From Micromonospora sp. HNM0581 (GTDB lineage: Bacteria; Actinomycetota; Actinomycetes; Mycobacteriales; Micromonosporaceae): a DNA stretch of 64,000 nucleotides. The number at the start of each line of letters is the position of its first letter. The stretch's first letter is position 1. The notes under the pieces are model-generated. The model was given only the letters and a program-made list of their open reading frames with translations. It had not been told where the DNA came from and ran no database searches. Location of the stretch: NCBI RefSeq assembly GCF_012726175.1, contig NZ_JAASAD010000010.1, forward strand, positions 62,001-126,000, read 5' to 3'. Both the position numbers and the translations under genes were made by a program. Positions 57,508 to 64,000 of this stretch are shown here, one piece after another.

Positions 57508-58095
57508 ATGGACAAGTTCACCGTGCACACCGGCACCGCGTTGCCGTTGCGTCGGTCCGACGTGGACACCGACCAGATCATTCCCGCCGTGTACCTCAAG
57601 CGGGTGACCCGTACCGGTTTCGCGGACGGGTTGTTCAGTGCGTGGCGTGAGGACCCGGGATTCGTACTCAACGATCGAGCTTACTCGGGAGCGTCGATTC
57701 TGGTGGCCGGCCCGGAGTTCGGCACCGGATCATCGCGGGAGCACGCCGTGTGGGCGTTGCGCGACCACGGCTTCCGGGTGGTGATCTCACCGCGCTTCGG
57801 CGACATCTTCCGTGGGAATGCCCTCAAGGAAGGACTGCTTCCGGTCGAGCTGGAATTGAAAGCCGTCGAAGAGATCTGGAACGTGGTCGAGGAGAACCCG
57901 ACCACCCCGGTGGTCGTCGACCTGACCGTCCGCGAGGTGCGGGTCGACACGGCGACCTGGTCGTTCCCGCTCGACGACTTCAGCCGGTGGCGGCTGATGG
58001 AGGGCTTGGACGACATTGGACTCACCCTCCGCCACGAGGCCGGGATCAGCGCCTTCGAGGCTGATCGGCCAGCCTTCCTGCCCCGGGTCGCGTAG
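57508..58095 (+). CDS. leuD: 3-isopropylmalate dehydratase small subunit
   Basis: Small subunit of 195 aa, swivel domain of the aconitase family. Motifs: [40 protein letters not shown] (substrate-binding loop), [23 protein letters not shown] 57508 follows AGAAGGG in the leuC-leuD gap. A 15-bp hairpin follows the stop, closing the leuCD operon. Confidence 0.97.
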   Translation: MDKFTVHTGTALPLRRSDVDTDQIIPAVYLKRVTRTGFADGLFSAWREDPGFVLNDRAYSGASILVAGPEFGTGSSREHAVWALRDHGFRVVISPRFGDIFRGNALKEGLLPVELELKAVEEIWNVVEENPTTPVVVDLTVREVRVDTATWSFPLDDFSRWRLMEGLDDIGLTLRHEAGISAFEADRPAFLPRVA

Positions 58096-58121
58096 TCCGA
58101 ACGCCCCGATCCGTAGCCGAT

Positions 58122-58154
58122 TTCGCCCCCACCGGTGCCACCGGTGGGGGCGAA
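58122..58154 (+). terminator. 15-bp hairpin after leuD
   Basis: TTCGCCCCCACCGGT / ACCGGTGGGGGCGAA, perfect, 3-base loop, 26 bases past the leuD stop. Confidence 0.75.
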
Positions 58155-58268
58155 TCCGTTACGACACAAGGGCTTTTTTCCGCCGAATGTTTGTGTCCCG
58201 CCAGCACAGGGCATACCGTGCGCGCAGAATGGCTCGCGTCGAGTCAGTTGCACAATCAGGAGGAAGTA

Positions 58269-58886
58269 GTGAACAAGGCCGAGCTCATCGAGGCGCTCGC
58301 GGTTCGCCTGGGGGACCGGAAAACGGCGACGGCCGCGCTCGACGCGGTCCTCGCCGAGGTCCAGGCGGCGGTCACCAAGGGCGAGAAGGTGGCGATCACC
58401 GGTTTCGGAGCGTTCGAGAAGCGCGTACGGGGCGCGCGAACAGCCCGCAACCCGCGTACCGGGGAGGCGGTGAAGGTCAAGAAGACCTCGGTGCCGCTGT
58501 TCCGCCCCGGCGCCGGGTTCAAAGAGATGGTGGCCAGCGGCAAGGTGCCGAAGGCCACGGCTGCGGCGAAGAAGACCGCCGGGGCTACCGCCAGGACCAC
58601 AGGTGGCAAGGCGACTGCGGCGAAGAAGACGACCGCGGCGAAGAGCACCGCAGCCACGAGGACCACGGCGAGCAAGACCGCGGCGGCCAAGAAGACCACC
58701 GCGGCCAAGAAGACAGCCAAGGCCGCTCCGGCAACGAAGGCCGCCACGAAGGCCGCCACGAAGAAGGCCGCCCCGGCGAAGAAGACCGCCGCGACGACCA
58801 AGGCGACGGCGGCCCGGAAGACCACGACGGCCAAGAAGGCTCCGGCGAAGAAGGCGCCGGCCAAGAAGGCTGCGACCCGGCGCTGA
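58269..58886 (+). CDS. hupB: HU-type DNA-binding protein with long Lys/Ala-rich tail
   Basis: Nucleoid protein of 205 aa. The first 92 residues are a normal HU domain (MNKAELIEALAVRLGDRKTA, GFGAFEKRVRGARTARNPRT, VPLFRPGAGFKEMV). The tail of about 110 residues is a low-complexity Lys/Ala/Thr region of AAKK, TTAAK, PAKK units, like mycobacterial HupB and Streptomyces HupS, where it helps bend and bridge DNA. GTG 58269 follows AGGAGG. Same position next to leuD and mutT1 as in mycobacteria. Confidence 0.95.
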   Translation: MNKAELIEALAVRLGDRKTATAALDAVLAEVQAAVTKGEKVAITGFGAFEKRVRGARTARNPRTGEAVKVKKTSVPLFRPGAGFKEMVASGKVPKATAAAKKTAGATARTTGGKATAAKKTTAAKSTAATRTTASKTAAAKKTTAAKKTAKAAPATKAATKAATKKAAPAKKTAATTKATAARKTTTAKKAPAKKAPAKKAATRR

Positions 58887-58896
58887 GCCGGTCGTA

Positions 58897-58935
58897 CGGC
58901 GAGGGCGCCCACCGGCACGGTGGGCGCCCTCGCCG
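58897..58935. terminator. 17-bp two-way hairpin between hupB and mutT1
   Basis: Arms 58897-58913 and 58919-58935 are perfect (CGGCGAGGGCGCCCACC) with a 5-base loop. It lies between converging genes. Confidence 0.75.
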
Positions 58936-58950
58936 TGTCCGCTCAGCCGG

Positions 58951-59817
58951 TCAGAGGCGGTCGGCGGCGACCAGCCGGTCACCGGCGAAGGCGAGCAGCC
59001 AGCCCCCGCCCTTGGGGGTGGTGAAGTCGCCGCACCGCACCGCCAACCGCTGTAGGGCACCGGGGATCACCTTGCCCTGACTGCACACCGCCGCCGACGC
59101 TCCGGCGGCGGCCAGCGAGGCCAGGCGCGCGGCGGCGGCCAGTACGCATTCGTCGGGCTGTTGGCCTGCCCGCGGTTCGTCCAGGTCGCCGCTGACCTCG
59201 ATCGGCAGGTCCACCAGGGCGGCGGCCGGATCGAGGGTCTGCACGCACCGGCGTGGCGACGCGGAGAGCAGCCGGGCCGGGCGGATCAGTCCGATCAGCG
59301 GCGCCAACGCCTGTGCCTCGGACCAGCCACGGGCGTCCAACGGCCGTCCGGTGTCCGGGCCCGGCCAGGCCAGGCGCTTACCTGCATGCCCGTGGCGTAC
59401 CAGCATCAGGGCTGCGGTGACCGGCGGCAACGCCGCGAAGGCGGCCAGCACCTCCACGTCGTGCGGATAACTCACCAGGGTCATCGCGTCATCGGCGGAC
59501 AGCCAACGGACCTCGTCGACCTCCGTGTTCGGCTGGAAGCCGCCGGTACCCACCGCCCGCATCGACCAGTAGTCGACCACCTTGAGCCGGCCCTCGCTGA
59601 AATACCGGACCGAGGGCAGCCGCTGCTGTGGCACGGCCTGCGCGTCGGCCTCCTCGGCGACTTCCCGGGCGGCGGCGACCAGCGGATGTTCGCCCGCTTC
59701 CAACTTGCCCTTCGGCAGCGTCCAGTCCCCGTACCGGGGCCGGTGCACAAGGCACACCTCGACGTGGTTCCCCGCCGGCCGCCACACCACGCCACCGGCC
59801 GCCCGGATCGCGGTCAC
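58951..59817 (-). CDS. mutT1: Nudix hydrolase fused to histidine phosphatase (MutT1-like)
   Basis: A 288-aa two-domain protein. The N-terminal Nudix domain has the box GKLEAGEHPLVAAAREVAEE (about residues 37-56) with all catalytic acidic residues; the usual Gly after EE is Asp. The C-terminal histidine-phosphatase domain starts LMLVRHGHAGKRLAW (RHG motif) and holds LLSASPRRCVQT. This is the layout of mycobacterial MutT1, which cleans 8-oxo-(d)GTP and acts on diadenosine polyphosphates. GTG 59817 overlaps the CHAD stop (GTGA); GTG 59826 is an alternative. Same strand as CHAD and ppk. Confidence 0.88.
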   Translation of the reverse strand: MTAIRAAGGVVWRPAGNHVEVCLVHRPRYGDWTLPKGKLEAGEHPLVAAAREVAEEADAQAVPQQRLPSVRYFSEGRLKVVDYWSMRAVGTGGFQPNTEVDEVRWLSADDAMTLVSYPHDVEVLAAFAALPPVTAALMLVRHGHAGKRLAWPGPDTGRPLDARGWSEAQALAPLIGLIRPARLLSASPRRCVQTLDPAAALVDLPIEVSGDLDEPRAGQQPDECVLAAAARLASLAAAGASAAVCSQGKVIPGALQRLAVRCGDFTTPKGGGWLLAFAGDRLVAADRL

Positions 59818-61346
59818 GCCAACCACCGGGTCCGGCGTCGCCGGCTGGCTCGCCGCCAGGCGTACGGGAAGTCTGCCCGCGCCCGTCGCACGGCCGCCCG
59901 CTCCCGCTCCAGCAGCCGGCCCGCGGCCACCGCCAACTCATGGTCGTCGGGCCGGGCGTCGGCCACCGCCCGCCAGGTTTCGGCGGCCACCGCCGCGTCC
60001 TGATGCTCACCGAGCAGGTTCTGCACCTTGGCCAGCGCCCGGGCCAGCTTCGTCGCGTCCCCGCCGAGTACCGGGGCGACCGCCGTCACCGCCGAGCGAG
60101 CCTGCTTGCCCTGCTTGCGTACGGTGTGCCACTGCTCGTCCGGCCCAGCCGGGTCCAGCGTCGCGACGCCGCCTGGCTTCTTCGGTGTGCCCGCCAGACG
60201 TCGCCACGGACGGGCCACGAGTCGGGGCAGCACCCGCCGAGCCGGCGCGTCCGCCCGGGGCGTCAGTCGCGGCGCCCGAGCCGCCAGTACCAGCGCATCG
60301 ACCAGAGCGAGGTACCGCGCCGAGCGCAGCGCCTCATCGACCCCCGCCAGCGCCTCCTCCTGCCAGCCGGCGAGTGCGGCGTCCAGCCGGTCGACCGCCG
60401 CCGGGTCGACCGGGCTGACCGGGTCGGCGGTGGCGGTGCGGCGCAACCGTTCCCGCAGCACCTCCGCGTCCCGGGCGGCCCCCAGCGCATCTGCCAGCCA
60501 CTTCAACTCGGTGCGCAGCGGGCGTGCCCACGCGGGGCGGACCAGCGGGCCGAAAGTCTTCAGGTCGCTCCGCAACCGCCGGCAGGCGACCCGCATCTGG
60601 TGCACGGCGGTGTCGTCGTCGCCTACCGGAGCGCGGAGGCGGACCAGCGGATCGTGTGCCAACAGTCGAGCCACCTCGCGGCGTACCGCCTCGGTGACCA
60701 CCGCCGCGGCACGCGGATCGGCCGGTAGGTCGTCCGGGGCGACCAGGTCCGGTTCGGCGGTGGCCGCCCGGCCCAGAGCGCGTACGTGTTTCGGGGTGAA
60801 GTCACCACCGCCGGCGCCGGCGGCAGTCAGCAGATCGGTGAGCCGGTCGAGCAGTACGCCGTCACCGGCCTTGCGTTCCACCTCGACCTCGCGGAACGCG
60901 CCGGTGACGGCACCTCCGTCGTCGAGCACGGTGACCTGGTCGTCGACCACTTCGGCCAGCACCCGACCGGAGTCGTCGACGACCTCCCAGGCGTGCCGTA
61001 CGGTACGCACCACCGCGGCCGGGGCCAGTGGGGCACCTCGGTGGAACACGGTGACCAGCTCGACCAGCTCTGTCGGCATCGCGTCGGCGGAGCCGGGGCG
61101 GGAAATTTCGTGGCGGAGGCCGGGACTGCCGGTCGGCAGCTTCACCGTCCACGGCACCTCGTCACCGTCGCGGTACCGCAGCGAGACACCCGCCCGGGCC
61201 AGCCGCAGGTCCACGGTGTCGTGGTAGGTGGCGACCAGGGTCGTCGGCGTCAGTACGCGGACGCTCCCCGAGGCCGGTGCGGCGGGGGAGAGGTCGGGGG
61301 GTAGCCACCCGGCCTCCACCGTGAACTTCCGTTCCTCCTCGACCAT
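59814..61346 (-). CDS. CYTH-CHAD domain protein
   Basis: A 510-aa protein with an N-terminal CYTH triphosphate-tunnel domain (EEERKFTVEAGW, the ExExK signature; WTVKLPTGSPGLRHEISRPG) and a C-terminal CHAD domain from about residue 215, rich in conserved His and Arg (DDTAVHQMRVACRRLRSDLK, ARDAEVLRERLRR, DEQWHTVRKQGKQARSAVTA). CHAD domains bind inorganic polyphosphate; CYTH domains cut triphosphate or polyphosphate ends. It stands between ppk and mutT1 and overlaps mutT1, so it belongs to a phosphate-polymer unit. ATG 61346 has TAGGCT six bases upstream. Confidence 0.9.
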   Translation of the reverse strand: MVEEERKFTVEAGWLPPDLSPAAPASGSVRVLTPTTLVATYHDTVDLRLARAGVSLRYRDGDEVPWTVKLPTGSPGLRHEISRPGSADAMPTELVELVTVFHRGAPLAPAAVVRTVRHAWEVVDDSGRVLAEVVDDQVTVLDDGGAVTGAFREVEVERKAGDGVLLDRLTDLLTAAGAGGGDFTPKHVRALGRAATAEPDLVAPDDLPADPRAAAVVTEAVRREVARLLAHDPLVRLRAPVGDDDTAVHQMRVACRRLRSDLKTFGPLVRPAWARPLRTELKWLADALGAARDAEVLRERLRRTATADPVSPVDPAAVDRLDAALAGWQEEALAGVDEALRSARYLALVDALVLAARAPRLTPRADAPARRVLPRLVARPWRRLAGTPKKPGGVATLDPAGPDEQWHTVRKQGKQARSAVTAVAPVLGGDATKLARALAKVQNLLGEHQDAAVAAETWRAVADARPDDHELAVAAGRLLERERAAVRRARADFPYAWRRASRRRRTRWLA

Positions 61347-61352
61347 CTGCTC

Positions 61353-61358
61353 AGCCTA
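61353..61358 (-). promoter_or_regulatory. -10 element TAGGCT (minus strand) of the CYTH-CHAD gene
   Basis: On the minus strand TAGGCT is followed by six bases and ATG 61346. It lies in the 23-bp gap behind ppk, so this gene can be transcribed apart from ppk. Confidence 0.45.
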
Positions 61359-61369
61359 TTCCGGTCCGG

Positions 61370-63664
61370 TCAACCGGCTGTGCCGCCGACGCGACGCAAC
61401 AGCAGATGCTGAAGGTGGCTCAGCGGCGTCTCCGGCCGGCCCGCGCGGCGGCTCCAGGTGCCGTCACCGGCCAGCTCGAACGCCTCCACGTCGGGGCTCA
61501 TCGCGGCACCGAGCACATGGTCGAGTTCGGCTCGGGCCACCGGGTCGGTCACCTGGACCAGCGCCTCCACCCGTCGGTCCAGGTTGCGGTGCATCAGGTC
61601 GGCGGAGCCGATCCAGAACTCCGCGTCGCCGTTGTTACCGAACCGGAAGACCCGGGAGTGCTCCAGGAACTGGCCGAGGATCGAGTGCACCCGGATGTTG
61701 TCCGACAGTCCGGGCACGCCCGGGCGTAGCGTGCACATCCCCCGGATGATCAGGTCGACGTGTACACCGGCCTGCGAGGCCCGGTACAACGCGTCGGTGA
61801 TCTCCTCGTCGACTAGCGAGTTCACCTTGAACTGGACGAGCCCCGGCATGCCCAGCCGGACATGGTTGATTTCCCGTTCGATCCGTTCGATCAGACCGCT
61901 GCGGATGCCCTGCGGTGCCACCAGCAGCCGCCGGTACGCGGTCTGCCGGCTGTACCCGGTGAGCACGTTGAACAGGTCGGTCAGGTCGGCGCCGATCTCC
62001 GGGTCGGCGGTGAGCATGCCGAAGTCCTCGTACAGCCGGGCGGTCTTCGGGTGGTAGTTGCCGGTGCCGATGTGGCAGTAGCGGCGGATCTGGTTGCCTT
62101 CCTGGCGTACCACCAGCGCGGTCTTGCAGTGCGTCTTCAGACCGACCAGACCGTAGACGACGTGGCAGCCGGCCCGCTCCAGGGTGCGGGCCCAGCCGAT
62201 GTTCGCCACCTCGTCGAAGCGGGCCTTCAGTTCGACGAGCACCACCACCTGCTTGCCGGCAGCGGCGGCGTCGACGAGGGCGTCCACGATCGGTGAGTCA
62301 CCACTGGTTCGATAGAGCGTCTGCTTGATGGCCAGCACGTTCGGATCGGCGGCGGCCTGCTCGATGAACCGTTGCACGCTCGTGGCGAAGGAGTGGTACG
62401 GGTGGTGCACGAGCACGTCGCCGTCGCGCAGGGTGGCGAAGACGCTGCGCGGCACCTCGCCCTCGGTGAGCCGAGGATGGGTGGCGGGCACGAACGGCGG
62501 GTCCTTGAGGTCGGGCCGGTCGGCCTCACCGTAGAGCTGCCACAGTGCGGAGAGATCCAGCAGGCCACGGACGCGAAGCACGTCCTGGGCGTCCATGTCC
62601 AGTTCCCGGACGAGCAGTTCCAGCATGTGGTCGGAGATCGAGGCGGCGACCTCCAGGCGTACCGGTGGGCCGAAACGACGGCGCGCCAGTTCCCGCTCCA
62701 ACGCCTGGAGCAGATCCTCGTCCCGGTCCTCGTCGACCTCCACCTCGGCGTTGCGGGTCACCCGGAACAGGTGGCACTCGACCACCTGCATGCCGGAGAA
62801 GAGCTGACCGAGATGCACCGCGATGAGATCCTCGACCGGCAGCATCCGGACCCCGGGCCGGTCCCGGTCCACCCGTACGAAGCGGGGCACGTTGTTCGGT
62901 ACCTTCACCCGGGCGAACAGTTCCGGCCCGCCGTCCGGGTCGCGTACCGCGACGGCCAGGTTGAGTGATCGGCCCGAAATGTACGGAAACGGGTGGGCCG
63001 GGTCGACCGCCAGCGGGGTGAGCACCGGGAAGATCTTCTCCCGGAAGTAGGTGCGCAGCCGTTCCCGTTCGGCATCGCCGAGGTCGGACCAGCGCAGCAC
63101 CCGGATGTCCTCGGCGGCCAGTTTGGGCAGCAGGTCGTCGACGTAGCAGGCGGCCTGCCGGGCGACCAGTTCGGCGGCCTTCTCCGAGATCAGCGCCAAC
63201 TGGGTACGCAGGGGCAGCCCGTCGCCGCCCCGCACGGGCAGGCCGGCGGAGAGCCGGCGTTTCAGCCCGGCCACCCGCACCATGTAGAACTCGTCGAGGT
63301 TGCTGGCGAAGATGGCCAGGAACTTGGCCCGTTCCAGCAACGGGGTCTTCTGGTCCTCGGCCAGGGCGAGTACCCGGGCGTTGAAGTCGAGCCAGGACAG
63401 CTCCCGGTTGAGGAACCGGTCCTCGGGAAGCGGGTCGGTGGGCACCGGGTCGTCGACAGGCTGCGGCAGCTCCGGCTTCGACACCGGGTCCAGCACCTCC
63501 TCCAGGCCGGCGGAGGCAGCCGCCGGGTCGTGGCCCGCTGGGTCCTCGGGGGACGGGCGGGTGCTGCGGAACCGCCCGTCGGTCCCTCGGGGGCGACCTC
63601 CGTTGCGGCTGGTGGTGTCGTTGGTGGCGGCGGGGCTGGCGGGGCGTTCGCGAGGGGTACTCAC
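61370..63664 (-). CDS. ppk: Polyphosphate kinase 1
   Basis: A 764-aa enzyme that makes inorganic polyphosphate from ATP, reversibly. The N-terminal domain reads [20 protein letters not shown] and [20 protein letters not shown]. The phosphorylated histidine is in [20 protein letters not shown] (about residue 528). [16 protein letters not shown] and [19 protein letters not shown] are C-terminal signatures. GTG 63664 gives [16 protein letters not shown], with a disordered 90-residue N-terminal extension common in actinomycetes. A GATTAT box six bases upstream fits a leaderless start. CYTH-CHAD and mutT1 follow. Confidence 0.96.
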   Translation of the reverse strand: MSTPRERPASPAATNDTTSRNGGRPRGTDGRFRSTRPSPEDPAGHDPAAASAGLEEVLDPVSKPELPQPVDDPVPTDPLPEDRFLNRELSWLDFNARVLALAEDQKTPLLERAKFLAIFASNLDEFYMVRVAGLKRRLSAGLPVRGGDGLPLRTQLALISEKAAELVARQAACYVDDLLPKLAAEDIRVLRWSDLGDAERERLRTYFREKIFPVLTPLAVDPAHPFPYISGRSLNLAVAVRDPDGGPELFARVKVPNNVPRFVRVDRDRPGVRMLPVEDLIAVHLGQLFSGMQVVECHLFRVTRNAEVEVDEDRDEDLLQALERELARRRFGPPVRLEVAASISDHMLELLVRELDMDAQDVLRVRGLLDLSALWQLYGEADRPDLKDPPFVPATHPRLTEGEVPRSVFATLRDGDVLVHHPYHSFATSVQRFIEQAAADPNVLAIKQTLYRTSGDSPIVDALVDAAAAGKQVVVLVELKARFDEVANIGWARTLERAGCHVVYGLVGLKTHCKTALVVRQEGNQIRRYCHIGTGNYHPKTARLYEDFGMLTADPEIGADLTDLFNVLTGYSRQTAYRRLLVAPQGIRSGLIERIEREINHVRLGMPGLVQFKVNSLVDEEITDALYRASQAGVHVDLIIRGMCTLRPGVPGLSDNIRVHSILGQFLEHSRVFRFGNNGDAEFWIGSADLMHRNLDRRVEALVQVTDPVARAELDHVLGAAMSPDVEAFELAGDGTWSRRAGRPETPLSHLQHLLLRRVGGTAG

Positions 63665-63717
63665 CCGCTCATAATCACCCGAACTTGGTAAACGCAAAAT
63701 GAACTTGGGGCGGGTTG

Positions 63718-63915
63718 TCAGGACATCGTCGGCAGCGTCACGCGTACGACGACTCCGGCAGCGTCCGTCTCGACACGGACCCGCTGCCCGAGGCGGAGCA
63801 GGCGCAACCCGGAGGCGTCGAACGCCCGAGCCGGGAAGGACAGCTCGGTGCCGTCGTCGAGCAGCAGCAGCCCGCTGCGAGTCGCCGCGTCGAAGGTCGC
63901 CACCGTGCCCTGCAT
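63718..63915 (-). CDS. Small cold-shock-domain-like protein
   Basis: A 65-aa protein starting [20 protein letters not shown], the start of a nucleic-acid-binding OB fold of the cold-shock type, but without the RNP1/RNP2 aromatic motifs of true CspA. Similar small proteins beside ppk are common in actinomycetes. It lies 54 bp upstream of ppk on the same strand. Function unknown. Confidence 0.7.
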   Translation of the reverse strand: MQGTVATFDAATRSGLLLLDDGTELSFPARAFDASGLRLLRLGQRVRVETDAAGVVVRVTLPTMS

Positions 63916-63939
63916 GCCAGCACCGTACCGAACGGGCCG

Positions 63940-63959
63940 GGACGGGCGAGCGCCCGTCC
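63940..63959 (-). terminator. Hairpin at the right edge
   Basis: GGACGGGCG / CGCCCGTCC around a two-base centre, directly after a minus-strand TGA (63962-63964). It suggests that a minus-strand gene ends at the window edge. Confidence 0.4.
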
Positions 63960-63961
63960 GG

Positions 63962-64000
63962 TCAGCTCGGGGACTCGGTCAGGCAGCCGGCGGCCACCGC
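63962..64000 (-). CDS. Possible C-terminal end of a minus-strand gene
   Basis: The minus-strand frame reads AVAAGCLTESPS before TGA and is followed at once by a hairpin. Twelve residues are too few to identify. In mycobacteria the F420 gene fbiD/cofC lies beside ppk, so that is one possibility. Confidence 0.3.
   Translation of the reverse strand, partial: AVAAGCLTESPS

Noticed and set aside
58560..58886. Repeat array at the hupB 3' end
   Set aside because: The repeated AAG/GCC runs are codons of the Lys/Ala tail, expected for this family, not a separate repeat element.

Overview
The window is 64 kb of very GC-rich actinobacterial chromosome. Codon use is strongly G/C-ending, GTG starts are frequent, and many genes look leaderless. 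Lineage-typical genes include an HU protein with a long Lys/Ala tail, an IclR regulator of the NdgR type, an RskA-type anti-sigma factor, a CYTH/CHAD protein and Nudix/phosphatase MutT1. The gene order iscS-mnmA ... ligA ... gatCA ... ilvBN-ilvC ... serA, leuB ... leuC-leuD-hupB-mutT1 ... ppk follows the order I know from Mycobacterium tuberculosis. The protein sequences look most like Micromonosporaceae (Micromonospora or a close relative). That family call is an inference. I see no prophage, IS element, CRISPR array or secondary-metabolite cluster; this is core chromosome.

Left part (1-13.9 kb): end of etfA, an ECF sigma/anti-sigma pair, cysteine desulfurase with the tRNA thiolase MnmA, a short MetE-like protein, DNA ligase LigA, a membrane GGDEF-EAL protein, and gatC-gatA-gatB for indirect Gln-tRNA/Asn-tRNA synthesis.

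Middle accessory stretch (13.9-27.5 kb): an AceE-like thiamine-diphosphate enzyme between two long perfect inverted repeats, a membrane metallophosphoesterase, a PQQ-type sugar dehydrogenase lipoprotein, a 2-hydroxyacid dehydrogenase, a PH-domain membrane protein, a second (degenerate) GGDEF/EAL protein, a divergent pair that share a DUF2690-like extracellular domain, a methyltransferase and a secreted endonuclease/phosphatase-family protein.

Branched-chain amino acid and serine block (27.5-45.4 kb): ilvD (coupled to a hemerythrin gene), a third GGDEF-EAL gene, ilvB-(27-codon ORF)-ilvN-ilvC, serA, an ApbE-like gene, leuB, ilvE, a tyrosine phosphatase, a PRC-barrel protein and cimA. ilvB and cimA each have a readable attenuator: a short leader peptide (Leu/Val codons before ilvB, an Ile-Ile pair before cimA), a pause hairpin and a terminator with a T run. 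leuC-leuD lie further right behind a divergent ndgR-type regulator. The window therefore holds most of the Ile/Val/Leu pathway, under at least two kinds of control.

Right part (45.4-64 kb): a secreted protein with a long leader, a MoxR-DUF58-VWA-HtrA cluster, arfB, several small or uncharacterised genes, an FAH-family hydrolase, three tRNA genes (Gln-CTG, Glu-CTC twice), ndgR/leuCD/hupB, and a minus-strand phosphate-polymer group (ppk, CYTH-CHAD, mutT1) with a small cold-shock-like gene. gltX and pfkA, present in the mycobacterial version of this order, are absent here.

The most rewarding places to look are the two attenuators, the ORF bridging ilvB and ilvN, the DUF2690 pair, the two long palindromes, and the ilvD-hemerythrin coupling.
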